From NCBI GenBank assembly GCA_944390495.1, contig CALXQE010000055.1, positions 1 to 35,471 on the forward strand: 35,471 nucleotides of DNA, read 5' to 3'. Both the position numbers and the translations under genes were made by a program. The notes below the pieces were generated by a model. The model worked only from the letters and a program-made list of their open reading frames with translations. It was not told where the DNA came from and did not search any database. Positions 8,270 through 15,955 of the stretch are shown one piece after another (positions within the stretch are counted from its first letter, which is position 1; the number at the start of each line of letters is the position of its first letter). The stretch comes from an uncultured Clostridia bacterium (GTDB lineage Bacteria > Bacillota > Clostridia > UBA1381).

Positions 8270-9658
8270 ATGCTCAATGACAGAAGAATTGGTGAAGAAT
8301 GCGGTGTATTTGCCATATACGATCCGGATGGTGATGTTGCAAGAAGTACCTATTACGGACTTTATGCACTTCAGCATAGAGGACAGGAAAGCTGTGGTAT
8401 AGCGGTAAATAATAATCGTGACATTTCTCACTATAAGGACATGGGTCTTGTGAACGACGTATTTAATGAGGAAATACTTTCAAAGCTTAACGGCAATATG
8501 GCAGTAGGACATGTACGTTATTCTACGACTGGGGAAAGTATGCGTGAGAACGCCCAGCCCCTTGTTTTAAGATATTCAAAGGGAAACATTGCCCTTGCAC
8601 ATAACGGAAATCTTGTAAATAAAGATGAACTTGCAAAGGAACTTAGCGTTTCAGGAGCAATTTTCCAAACAACTACTGATACAGAAATGATTGCATATAC
8701 CATTGCAAAAGAACGCCTTAAATCAGGCAGTGTTGAAGAAGCACTTGAAAAGACGATAGACCGTCTTATAGGTGCATTTTCTTTGATAGTGATGAGTCCG
8801 CAAAAACTTATAGCGGCAAGAGATCCGTGGGGATTTCGACCGCTGTGCATGGGAAGAAAGGGCAAGGCGATTGTCTTTGCATCCGAAACATGTGCACTTG
8901 ACAGTATAGGTGCTGAGTTTGAACGTGACTTAAAGCCAGGTGAGATAGTTGTTGTCAAAGACGGTGAGATTAAAAGTATTGAAACGCATGTCGGAAAAAA
9001 ACCACATACGATGTGTATATTTGAATATTTATATTTTGCACGTCCTGATAGCATTATAGAAGGACAGTCTGCTCATGATTCAAGAATGCTTGCAGGTAAA
9101 TATTTGGCACAGGAGTATCCTGTAGATGCCGATGTGGTAATCGGTGTTCCTGATTCGGGACTCAGTGCCGCAATGGGATATGCACAGCAGTCCGGTATTC
9201 CGTACGGCATAGGTTTTGTTAAGAACAAATATATCGGCAGAACTTTTATTCAGCCTTCACAGGCTATGCGTGAAAATGCCGTAAGAATAAAACTGAACGT
9301 TTTAAAAAGTACAGTGGAAGGAAAAAGAGTTGTTATGGTAGATGACTCAATAGTCCGTGGTACAACATCAAAGAGAATAGTGAGTCTTTTGCGTAATTGC
9401 GGTGCAAAGGAGGTGCATGTGCGTTCGTCAGCACCGCCATTTATGTGGCCGTGTTTCTTTGGTACAGATGTACCGTCAAGGGAACAGCTTGTTGCCTGCA
9501 ATTACAGTATGGAAGGAATAAGAGAACTCATAGGTGCAGACAGTCTTGGTTTTTTAAGTGTTGATTTACTTAAAAAAATCATTCCGAATGCAAACTGCGG
9601 ATATTGTGACGGCTGTTTCAGCGGTAAATATCCGGTAGATGTAGATATACAAAAGTAA
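8270..9658 (+). CDS. purF: Amidophosphoribosyltransferase (PurF)
   Basis: 462 residues. It catalyses the first committed step of purine synthesis: PRPP plus glutamine to 5-phosphoribosylamine. It is the Bacillus type, with a ten-residue propeptide (MLNDRRIGEE) removed to expose the nucleophile Cys11 (CGVFAIYD). The glutaminase half shows LQHRGQES and AHNGNL; the transferase half has the PRPP loop VVMVDDSIVRGTT (354-366). Cysteines expected to bind a [4Fe-4S] cluster are at 249, 410, 446 and 449 (NCGYCDGC at the end). The ribosome site is AAGGAAG. A glutaminase-dead paralogue follows 33 bases downstream. No other pur gene is in the window, so this is a detached purine locus. Confidence 0.96.
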   Translation: MLNDRRIGEECGVFAIYDPDGDVARSTYYGLYALQHRGQESCGIAVNNNRDISHYKDMGLVNDVFNEEILSKLNGNMAVGHVRYSTTGESMRENAQPLVLRYSKGNIALAHNGNLVNKDELAKELSVSGAIFQTTTDTEMIAYTIAKERLKSGSVEEALEKTIDRLIGAFSLIVMSPQKLIAARDPWGFRPLCMGRKGKAIVFASETCALDSIGAEFERDLKPGEIVVVKDGEIKSIETHVGKKPHTMCIFEYLYFARPDSIIEGQSAHDSRMLAGKYLAQEYPVDADVVIGVPDSGLSAAMGYAQQSGIPYGIGFVKNKYIGRTFIQPSQAMRENAVRIKLNVLKSTVEGKRVVMVDDSIVRGTTSKRIVSLLRNCGAKEVHVRSSAPPFMWPCFFGTDVPSREQLVACNYSMEGIRELIGADSLGFLSVDLLKKIIPNANCGYCDGCFSGKYPVDVDIQK

Positions 9659-9691
9659 CAGCAAAGGTACAGAGAAGAGAAAGGGGTAATT

Positions 9692-11110
9692 ATGGGAGGT
9701 ATATTCGGCGTTATTTCAAAGAAGAATTGCGTGTTTGACCTATTTTTTGGTATTGACTATCATTCGCATCTTGGAACTAAAAGAGGCGGTATGGTGGTGC
9801 ATGGTGAGAATGGTTTCGACAGAGCTATTCACAATATAGAAAATTCACCGTTTAGAACAAAGTTTGAACGTGACGTGGAAAAAATGGAGGGTACATCCGG
9901 TATAGGTTGTATTTCAGACAATGAACCGCAGCCGCTTATAGTTCGTTCACATCTTGGTAATTTTGCTATTACCACTGTTGGTCTTATAAGTAACAGCGAT
10001 GAACTTCTTAAAATGGCTTATGAGAAAGGTAACCCTCATTTCCTTGAAATGAGTGGCGGAAATATTAACCAAACAGAACTTGTTGCGTCAATAATTAATC
10101 AGGAGGATAGTATTGTAAAGGGTATACAGCTTGCTCAAAAAGTCATAAAAGGTTCAATGAGTATGCTTATTCTTACTCCCGACGGTATGTATGCAGCTCG
10201 TGATAAGATGGGAAGAACACCGATTATTATCGGTAAAAACGACGACGGTTTTTGTGCATCCTTTGAAAGTTTTGCGTACTTAAATTTAGGATATACTGAC
10301 TATAAGAATTTAGGCCCGGGAGAAATTGTATTTATAACTCCTGAAAGTGTGGAAACCGTTTCTCCGGCAGGCGAAGAAATGAAAATATGTACATTCCTAT
10401 GGATTTATTATGGTTATCCTACATCTTGTTATGAAGGTATAAATGTAGAAAATATGCGTTATCGCTGCGGTGAAATGCTGGCAAAACGTGATATGGCAGA
10501 CGGCGGTGTAAATCCTGATATTGTTGCAGGAGTACCTGATTCAGGTATTGCTCATGCGGTAGGATATGCAAATGAGTCAGGAATACCTTTTGCAAGACCG
10601 TTTATTAAATATACACCGACATGGCCTCGTTCATTTATGCCTCCGACACAGGCTCAGAGAGATTTGATTGCAAAGATGAAGCTTATTCCTGTTGAGGAAT
10701 TAATACATGATAAGAGTCTATTACTTATTGATGACTCAATAGTTAGAGGTACTCAGCTTCGTGAAACAACTGAGTTTTTATATGAAAGCGGTGCTAAGGA
10801 GGTTCATATCCGTCCGGCATGTCCGCCGATTATGTTTGGTTGTCCTTATTTGAACTTCTCACGTTCAAAGTCAGAACTTGACCTTATTGCAAGACGTGTT
10901 ATAAAAGCTCGTGAGGGTGACAACGTAAGCGATGAGGTGTTAGCAGATTATACTAACCCTGAAAGTCAAAATTATAAGGAAATGATTGATGAAATTTGTA
11001 AACAGCTTAATTTTACTTCATTGCGTTTCCACAGACTTGATGATATGATTGAATCAGTAGGACTTCCGGAATGCAAGTTATGTACTTATTGCTGGAACGG
11101 TAAAGAATAA
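9692..11110 (+). CDS. PurF paralogue lacking the glutaminase cysteine
   Basis: 472 residues, same two-domain layout as PurF. It opens MGGIFGV: the position that should be the N-terminal nucleophile Cys (MCGIFG in class II amidotransferases) is Gly, and HRGQES is replaced by LGTKRGGM. Glutamine hydrolysis is therefore not expected. The phosphoribosyltransferase half looks intact (VAGVPDSGIAHAVGYA, and the PRPP loop LLLIDDSIVRGTQL near 344-357), as does a C-terminal CKLCTYC cluster. From memory, similar Gly-type paralogues occur in other Clostridia and Bacteroides, usually annotated simply as amidophosphoribosyltransferase. It could use free ammonia, partner with PurF or act on a different substrate; none of this is shown by the sequence. 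The AAAGGGG ribosome site and 33-base gap indicate cotranscription with purF. Confidence 0.88.
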   Translation: MGGIFGVISKKNCVFDLFFGIDYHSHLGTKRGGMVVHGENGFDRAIHNIENSPFRTKFERDVEKMEGTSGIGCISDNEPQPLIVRSHLGNFAITTVGLISNSDELLKMAYEKGNPHFLEMSGGNINQTELVASIINQEDSIVKGIQLAQKVIKGSMSMLILTPDGMYAARDKMGRTPIIIGKNDDGFCASFESFAYLNLGYTDYKNLGPGEIVFITPESVETVSPAGEEMKICTFLWIYYGYPTSCYEGINVENMRYRCGEMLAKRDMADGGVNPDIVAGVPDSGIAHAVGYANESGIPFARPFIKYTPTWPRSFMPPTQAQRDLIAKMKLIPVEELIHDKSLLLIDDSIVRGTQLRETTEFLYESGAKEVHIRPACPPIMFGCPYLNFSRSKSELDLIARRVIKAREGDNVSDEVLADYTNPESQNYKEMIDEICKQLNFTSLRFHRLDDMIESVGLPECKLCTYCWNGKE

Positions 11111-11119
11111 AAAATATGG

Positions 11120-11141
11120 GCTGTCGCCGAAGGGCGGCAGC
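11120..11141 (+). terminator. Intercistronic hairpin, weak terminator candidate
   Basis: A 9-bp GC-rich stem with one G-T wobble (GCTGTCGCC with GGCGGCAGC) between the purF paralogue and the MATE gene. The following tract is only TTAATTT, so termination is probably partial. Confidence 0.45.
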
Positions 11142-11166
11142 TTAATTTATGTGAGGAGGAGTATAT

Positions 11167-12504
11167 ATGATTACTGATTTAACGGAGGGGAAGCCCTCAA
11201 AAATGCTTTGGAGCTTTTCTATGCCAATGCTTTTAAGCGTGGTATTTCAACAGCTGTATAATATAGTGGACAGTGTTGTGGCAGGTAAATTTGTAGGTGC
11301 ATCTGCTCTGGCTGCTGTTGGTGCGTCGTATCCTATTACTATGATTTTTATGGCGATTGCAACAGGAACAAATATCGGTGCGGCTGTTGTTATATCACAA
11401 CTGTTTGGTGCGAAAAATTTTGAAAAGCTTAAAACATCGGTATTTACATCTGTAATTTCAATGGTGGTGCTTGCAGTTGTGCTTACTGGCGGTGGACTGA
11501 TTTTGTGCAGAGGTATGCTGCTTATGCTTGATACTCCAAATGATATTATGGTTGATTCTATGGTGTATCTTAATATTTACATAGCCGGACTTACATTCTT
11601 ATTTTTATATAATATATGTACAGGAGTTTTTACAGCTATGGGTGACAGCAGAACACCGTTATATTTTCTTATAGCCTCATCTGTCGGCAATATAATACTT
11701 GACGTGTTATTTGTTACTGCATTTAATATGGGTGTTGCAGGAGTCGCATGGGCAACATTTATAGCTCAGGGTATATCGTCAATATTGGCATTTGCTGTAC
11801 TGATAAAGCGAATGCGTGCTATAAAATCAGGAAAATATGAAAAATTTTCTTGGCGAATGCTTGGACGAATCTCAAGAGTGGCTATACCAAGTATTTTGCA
11901 GCAGAGTTTTGTATCGGTAGGAAACTTATTTATACAAACAAGAGTAAATTTCTTTGGTGCCAACGTTATAGCAGGGTACAGTGCAGCAATTAAACTCAAT
12001 ACATTTGCAATAACGTGTTTTTCAGCTTTGGGTAATGCTATGTCAAGCTATACAGCACAAAACATTGGTGCCGGTAAACTAATTAGAATACCTAAAGGAT
12101 TAAAAGCAGGTATAATTATGCTTGTAACGGTGGCTATGCCGTTTTTCATTGCATATTTTATCTTCCCGAAAGCAATGATGAATATATTTGTAAATAGCAG
12201 CGAAAAAGATATTATAGATATGGGTAAAATATTTTTAAGAATAGTTTCGCCGTTCTATTTTCTAATAGCTGTAAAGCTTGTATTTGACGGAGTTTTGCGT
12301 GGTGCTGGACGTATGAAAGATTTTATGACAACAACTTTTTCAGACTTGATTTTAAGAGTATTATTAGCGTATGCCTTCTCTTATGCAATGAATTCTGAAA
12401 TAGGAATATGGTTATCATGGCCGATAGGCTGGACTATTGCGGCAGTGTTGTCATGCTTGTTCTATTTTATCTATTATAAGAAAAAAATAAAGTGTACAGT
12501 TTAA
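11167..12504 (+). CDS. MATE family efflux transporter
   Basis: 445 residues, twelve hydrophobic segments. The N-terminus (LTEGKPSKMLWSFSMPMLLS, FQQLYNIVDSVVAGKFVG, LAAVGASYPI) is typical of the large clostridial NorM/DinF-like MATE group; the second half repeats the pattern (SILQQSFVSVGNLFIQTRVN). It exports unknown small molecules in exchange for Na+ or H+. The start has GAGGAGGAG seven bases upstream. It may be reached by readthrough from the purF pair past the weak hairpin, as no separate promoter is evident in the 56-base gap. Its stop codon lies in the loop of the terminator. Confidence 0.92.
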   Translation: MITDLTEGKPSKMLWSFSMPMLLSVVFQQLYNIVDSVVAGKFVGASALAAVGASYPITMIFMAIATGTNIGAAVVISQLFGAKNFEKLKTSVFTSVISMVVLAVVLTGGGLILCRGMLLMLDTPNDIMVDSMVYLNIYIAGLTFLFLYNICTGVFTAMGDSRTPLYFLIASSVGNIILDVLFVTAFNMGVAGVAWATFIAQGISSILAFAVLIKRMRAIKSGKYEKFSWRMLGRISRVAIPSILQQSFVSVGNLFIQTRVNFFGANVIAGYSAAIKLNTFAITCFSALGNAMSSYTAQNIGAGKLIRIPKGLKAGIIMLVTVAMPFFIAYFIFPKAMMNIFVNSSEKDIIDMGKIFLRIVSPFYFLIAVKLVFDGVLRGAGRMKDFMTTTFSDLILRVLLAYAFSYAMNSEIGIWLSWPIGWTIAAVLSCLFYFIYYKKKIKCTV

Positions 12505-12521
12505 AAAACTGTACACTTTTT
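12491..12521. terminator. Bidirectional terminator between MATE gene and hydF
   Basis: A perfect 12-bp stem (AGTGTACAGTTT with AAACTGTACACT, AAA loop). T-rich tails lie on both sides: TTTTATC on the plus strand and TTATTTTTTT on the minus strand. Confidence 0.85.
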
Positions 12522-12522
12522 A

Positions 12523-13704
12523 TCATTTTTCAAAAATTTTACAGCCGCGTTCCAATATTCCGTTTACGTACGCAAGAACAACTCCGTAGTTTGTAATAGG
12601 GACATTATTTTCAAGGCAAAATTCAATACGATTATTCATTGAACGTGAATTTATCATACATCCGCCGCAGTGAATAACAAGGTCGTATTTAGATAAATCC
12701 TTTGGAAAATCGTGATGCACATAATATTCAAATTCAAGTTTTTTGCCGGTACATTTTTGGAGTAGTTTAGGTATTTTAATTCTGCCTATATCCTCGTGTG
12801 AAACATTATGGGTACATGCTTCAGCCATAAGTATTCTGCTGCCGTCTTTGAGTGATTTAATTGCGTTTGCACCCTGTATAAGTTTTGTTATATCACCTTT
12901 CATCTTTGCCATCATCATTGAAAACGATGTAAGCATTATTTCCTTTGGTACAACAGATGAAACATATCCAAAGACTTGAGAATCTGTTACTACTAAATCA
13001 ACATGATTTAATTCTTTGAGAGTTTCTTCAAGCTCAGTATCACGTACTACGACGGCTTTCATCCCATTATCAAGACAGTCACGTAAAAATTGTACTTGAG
13101 GAAGAATAAGTCTGCCTTTAGGAGCTTCTGAGTCAATTGGAACGACAAGCACAATTGTCGAACCCGGCGGTAAAAGTCCGCCTATCATTGTGTCATCAGC
13201 AGGCTTTATTTCTGATAGTTTCTGTTCAAGTACTTTTTTTAGATTTTCTATTGAATTATCGTCAAAAACAGATACGAATACTGCATCATTGTACTTTGCT
13301 GCTAAATCTGATGTGTTCAAATCTGATTTAGTAAAGACAAGTAAATGGTTAATATGCTTTTTGTCAAATTGTTTTTTCATTTCTAAATATGAATTTTCAT
13401 CAAAACTGTCAGATGCAGCTGTATAAATAGCAAAATCAGTTCTTTCAAGAATTTTATCTGTCTTTTCTATTCTTTTTTCACCGATTTCGCTAAAATCACC
13501 TAATCCGGCAGTGTCGGTAAGGGCAATAGGACCGTATGGCAGAAGTTCCATTGCCTTTGTAACAGGATCTGTCGTTGTACCGTGTTTATCTGATACAATC
13601 ATCATATCCTGACCTATTAGTTTATTAAATAGTGATGATTTTCCGGCATTTGTATTGCCAAATATTGAAACGTGAGTTCTAAAAGCTAACGGTGTTTGTT
13701 CCAT
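12523..13704 (-). CDS. hydF: [FeFe]-hydrogenase maturation GTPase HydF
   Basis: 393 residues. HydF is the scaffold on which the diiron subcluster of [FeFe]-hydrogenase is built (with HydE and HydG) before transfer to HydA. The N-terminal GTPase has GNTNAGKSS (16-24), GTTTDP as switch region, DTAG (64-67) and TKSD. The C-terminal cluster domain carries the HydF signature C297-T-H299 and, about 45 residues on, HCGGC (345-349), ligands for a [4Fe-4S] cluster. Strong GGAGGTGAT ribosome site. Neither hydE, hydG nor a hydrogenase is nearby. A terminator lies directly before its ribosome site and no clear promoter is seen, so expression may rely on readthrough from the upstream stalk-protein gene. 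Confidence 0.95.
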   Translation of the reverse strand: MEQTPLAFRTHVSIFGNTNAGKSSLFNKLIGQDMMIVSDKHGTTTDPVTKAMELLPYGPIALTDTAGLGDFSEIGEKRIEKTDKILERTDFAIYTAASDSFDENSYLEMKKQFDKKHINHLLVFTKSDLNTSDLAAKYNDAVFVSVFDDNSIENLKKVLEQKLSEIKPADDTMIGGLLPPGSTIVLVVPIDSEAPKGRLILPQVQFLRDCLDNGMKAVVVRDTELEETLKELNHVDLVVTDSQVFGYVSSVVPKEIMLTSFSMMMAKMKGDITKLIQGANAIKSLKDGSRILMAEACTHNVSHEDIGRIKIPKLLQKCTGKKLEFEYYVHHDFPKDLSKYDLVIHCGGCMINSRSMNNRIEFCLENNVPITNYGVVLAYVNGILERGCKIFEK

Positions 13705-13723
13705 AAAATATCACCTCCGTAAA

Positions 13724-13754
13724 AATATAAAGGACGCCCCGCAGGAACGTCCTT
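13724..13754 (-). terminator. Terminator after the stalk/cohesin-like gene
   Basis: A 7-bp stem AAGGACG with CGTCCTT and an 11-base loop; on the minus strand it is followed by TTTATATTTTT. It lies 20 bases before the hydF start. Confidence 0.65.
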
Positions 13755-13774
13755 GTTTTTGTAATTGCTGATTT

Positions 13775-14914
13775 TTATGCCTCAGGAGTGGCAGTTGCTT
13801 CTGGAGAAGCTGTTGCCACTGGAGTAGCGGTTGCTTCAGGAGTAGCAGATGCTTCTGGAGCAGTTGTTGCCGCTGGAGCAGCAGTTGCTTCTGGAGAAAC
13901 TGTTGCTTCCGGAGTAGTATCGTCATTTACAACAACAGCAGTTGTGTCAATGTACAAGTTATTGCCTTCATATAATGATGAAGATTTGTTTTCAGTGTTG
14001 TCAAGTGTTATATAAGTATTATATCCAAGTTTTGTATCATAGCCGTTTGAAAGTGTGAAAGAACCTTTATTGCCTGTTAATGATTTAAATGTAAGTTTCA
14101 TAACAGAACCATCTTCTTTAGCTGCTTTTTCAGCATCAATTGTTATAGAAGCAGCTTTCAAAATATTTTTTGAAAACTCTGCGTTAGCAGCACCTAATGC
14201 ACCATCTATAACAGTATCGCCATTTACAAGTTCAGCTTTTACAAATTCAAAGTTTTCAGAATCATATTCTATTGCAGATGTAACACCTGATACAAATATG
14301 TTTTCAGGAAGATTCTTTGCATTTACATAGATTGCAACTTCTTCATCAGCACCCACAGTCAGTTTATCAGCTGAAAGTGAAAGTGAAATCATGCTTTCAA
14401 GTTTTTCTGCTGAAGGAGCATTTCCTGTAGAAATATCTATTGTGTAGTTGTCGCCGTCCCATTCAACGGTTGCATCCATAGCTTCACTTACTGCACGAAG
14501 TGGAATCATTGTTCTGTCGTTAATGATTTGAGGTGCAACTTCAAGAGTTACCGGTGTTTCAGGAGCTTTGAAGTCTTGGCCTGACATAAGAGCACCAAAC
14601 AATCCGCTCATATCATATACCTTCATTGTCGGATCATCAATTACAAGTTTAATAATAGTGTTTCCGTCTTTGCTTGTTACAGATACAGTTCTTGTATCTT
14701 CTGCCCATTCAACCTTTGCACCCATTGCTTCAAAAACACCTCTTGCAGGAACAAGTGTTGTGCCTTCGCCTAATATTACAGGAGCCTGATCGTCAAAGAA
14801 AATTTTGCTGTTATCAACGAAAACAGTCGGCGTATCATTTACTGCAAATACAGACGCTGCTGAAGAAGCCGCAAGCACTGCTGCAAGTGACATACTTATA
14901 AATTGTTTTTTCAT
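13775..14914 (-). CDS. Secreted stalk-domain protein with cohesin-like domain and Pro/Glu/Ala/Thr repeat tail
   Basis: 379 residues. Signal peptide about 1-24. A copper-amine-oxidase-like stalk domain with two halves (about 27-170) shows TTLVPARGVFEAMGAKVEW and RTMIPLRAVSEAMDATVEW, a pattern of clostridial surface proteins and not an oxidase active site. Residues about 180-330 look like a cohesin/carbohydrate-binding beta sandwich (ISLSLSADKLTVGADEEVAIYV, SAIEYDSENFEFVKAEL). The tail (about 334-379) is TPEATA/SPEATA six-residue repeats ending without an LPXTG motif or transmembrane helix. If the middle domain is a cohesin it could display a dockerin partner; that is an inference. Ribosome site AAAGGAAG; promoter at 14994-15022. 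Confidence 0.8.
   Translation of the reverse strand: MKKQFISMSLAAVLAASSAASVFAVNDTPTVFVDNSKIFFDDQAPVILGEGTTLVPARGVFEAMGAKVEWAEDTRTVSVTSKDGNTIIKLVIDDPTMKVYDMSGLFGALMSGQDFKAPETPVTLEVAPQIINDRTMIPLRAVSEAMDATVEWDGDNYTIDISTGNAPSAEKLESMISLSLSADKLTVGADEEVAIYVNAKNLPENIFVSGVTSAIEYDSENFEFVKAELVNGDTVIDGALGAANAEFSKNILKAASITIDAEKAAKEDGSVMKLTFKSLTGNKGSFTLSNGYDTKLGYNTYITLDNTENKSSSLYEGNNLYIDTTAVVVNDDTTPEATVSPEATAAPAATTAPEASATPEATATPVATASPEATATPEA
13788..13913. repeat. 18-bp tandem repeat, seven units
   Basis: Units of the type GTTGCTTCTGGAGAAGCT repeat with exact 18-base period and small differences. They encode the six-residue Thr/Ser-Pro-Glu-Ala tail of the stalk/cohesin-like protein on the minus strand. 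The length is a multiple of three, so gain or loss of units would change tail length but keep the frame. Confidence 0.9.
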
Positions 14915-14993
14915 AAAAAATACTTCCTTTCGTAAATCGAATTATATGTAAATATAAGCGGTGCATATTACGATATTTTAGCACTGCGTGCTT

Positions 14994-15022
14994 ATTATAA
15001 CACAAAAATACAAAATATACAA
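14994..15022 (-). promoter_or_regulatory. Sigma-A promoter of the stalk/cohesin-like gene
   Basis: On the minus strand: TTGTAT, 17-base spacer, perfect TATAAT. The implied leader of about 75 bases starts with a small hairpin (AGCAC-GCA-GTGCT, 14980-14992). Confidence 0.75.
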
Positions 15023-15065
15023 TAAAAAATTTTATTTTTGTATAGCAAAAGAGCCGGAAATGTAG

Positions 15066-15071
15066 TATAAT
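15066..15071 (+). promoter_or_regulatory. -10 box of the cdaA operon
   Basis: A perfect TATAAT 42 bases before the cdaA start. No good -35 box stands at the right distance (TTGTAT is 22 bases upstream). Confidence 0.35.
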
Positions 15072-15112
15072 AATAGATGTATGTATAAATATTTGAAAGG
15101 AAAAACATAGCT

Positions 15113-15955
15113 ATGGACGCTTTTTTTGAATATATAATAAAATATACACGTCTTTTAAGACTTAGCGACGTAATAGATATACTTATTGTTGCGATTATAT
15201 TTTATTATTTAATAAATCTTATACGAGAAACAAGGGCAATGCAGCTTGTAAAGGGTATTGTATTTTTGTTCGTTGTTTTTTTCCTAAGTCAATGGCTGAA
15301 ACTTAATGCACTTAATTACATATTAGGTGGTGCTATGCAAATAGGTGCTTTTGCACTGATTGTAATTTTTCAGCCTGAGCTTCGTAACTTGCTTGAAAGG
15401 ATGGGTAGGTTTAAAGTAGGAAATATAATTGATTTTGCAGCAGATACGACTGATGAGGAAATATACAGGGTTATAGATTCTGTTGCACAGGCGGCGGCGG
15501 ATATGTCAGAAACAAGGACAGGTGCGCTTATAGTAATGGAGCGTACAACAAAGCTTGGTGAATTTATAAGTACAGGTACAACGCTTGACGCTGCCGTTTC
15601 AAGCGGACTTTTAGAAAATATATTTGTGCCAAATACTCCACTTCATGACGGGGCGGTTATAATAAGGAATAACAGAATTGTTACAGCAGGCTGTCTTTTG
15701 CCGCTTACAGCAAACAATAATCTTTCCCGTGATTTGGGAACACGTCACAGAGCTGCAATAGGATTAAGTGAAGTTACGGATGCTGTAATAATAGTAGTAA
15801 GTGAGGAAACGGGAAAAATCTCAATAGCAATGAACGGTTCACTTACAAGAAATCTTTCAAAGGAATCACTTTCGAAGGCACTTAAAAAGATTATGAGTCA
15901 GGGAACAGAGGCAAATCAGAAGATAGACAAGTTTAAGTTCTGGAGGTCTAAATGA
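15113..15955 (+). CDS. cdaA: Diadenylate cyclase CdaA
   Basis: 280 residues. It makes the second messenger c-di-AMP from two ATP at the membrane; c-di-AMP controls potassium and osmolyte transport and is linked to wall homeostasis. Three N-terminal hydrophobic helices (about 15-90: VIDILIVAIIFYYLINLI, IVFLFVVFFLSQWL, IGAFALIVIFQPEL) precede the DAC domain, which has the catalytic DGA (179-181, LHDGAVII) and RHR (211-213, GTRHRAAIG) motifs. Length and order match the CdaA/YbbP family, not DisA. The ribosome site is AAAGGA. The stop overlaps the start of cdaR, so the two are translationally coupled, as usual for this pair. Confidence 0.96.
   Translation: MDAFFEYIIKYTRLLRLSDVIDILIVAIIFYYLINLIRETRAMQLVKGIVFLFVVFFLSQWLKLNALNYILGGAMQIGAFALIVIFQPELRNLLERMGRFKVGNIIDFAADTTDEEIYRVIDSVAQAAADMSETRTGALIVMERTTKLGEFISTGTTLDAAVSSGLLENIFVPNTPLHDGAVIIRNNRIVTAGCLLPLTANNNLSRDLGTRHRAAIGLSEVTDAVIIVVSEETGKISIAMNGSLTRNLSKESLSKALKKIMSQGTEANQKIDKFKFWRSK

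Noticed and set aside
13788-13913. CRISPR-like array
   Set aside because: The repeats are directly adjacent with no spacers, and they code a regular six-residue protein repeat.
13711-13926. A 71-codon frame on the minus strand, rich in Gln and Leu
   Set aside because: It is an alternative frame of the 18-bp repeat of the stalk/cohesin-like gene and has no ribosome site.
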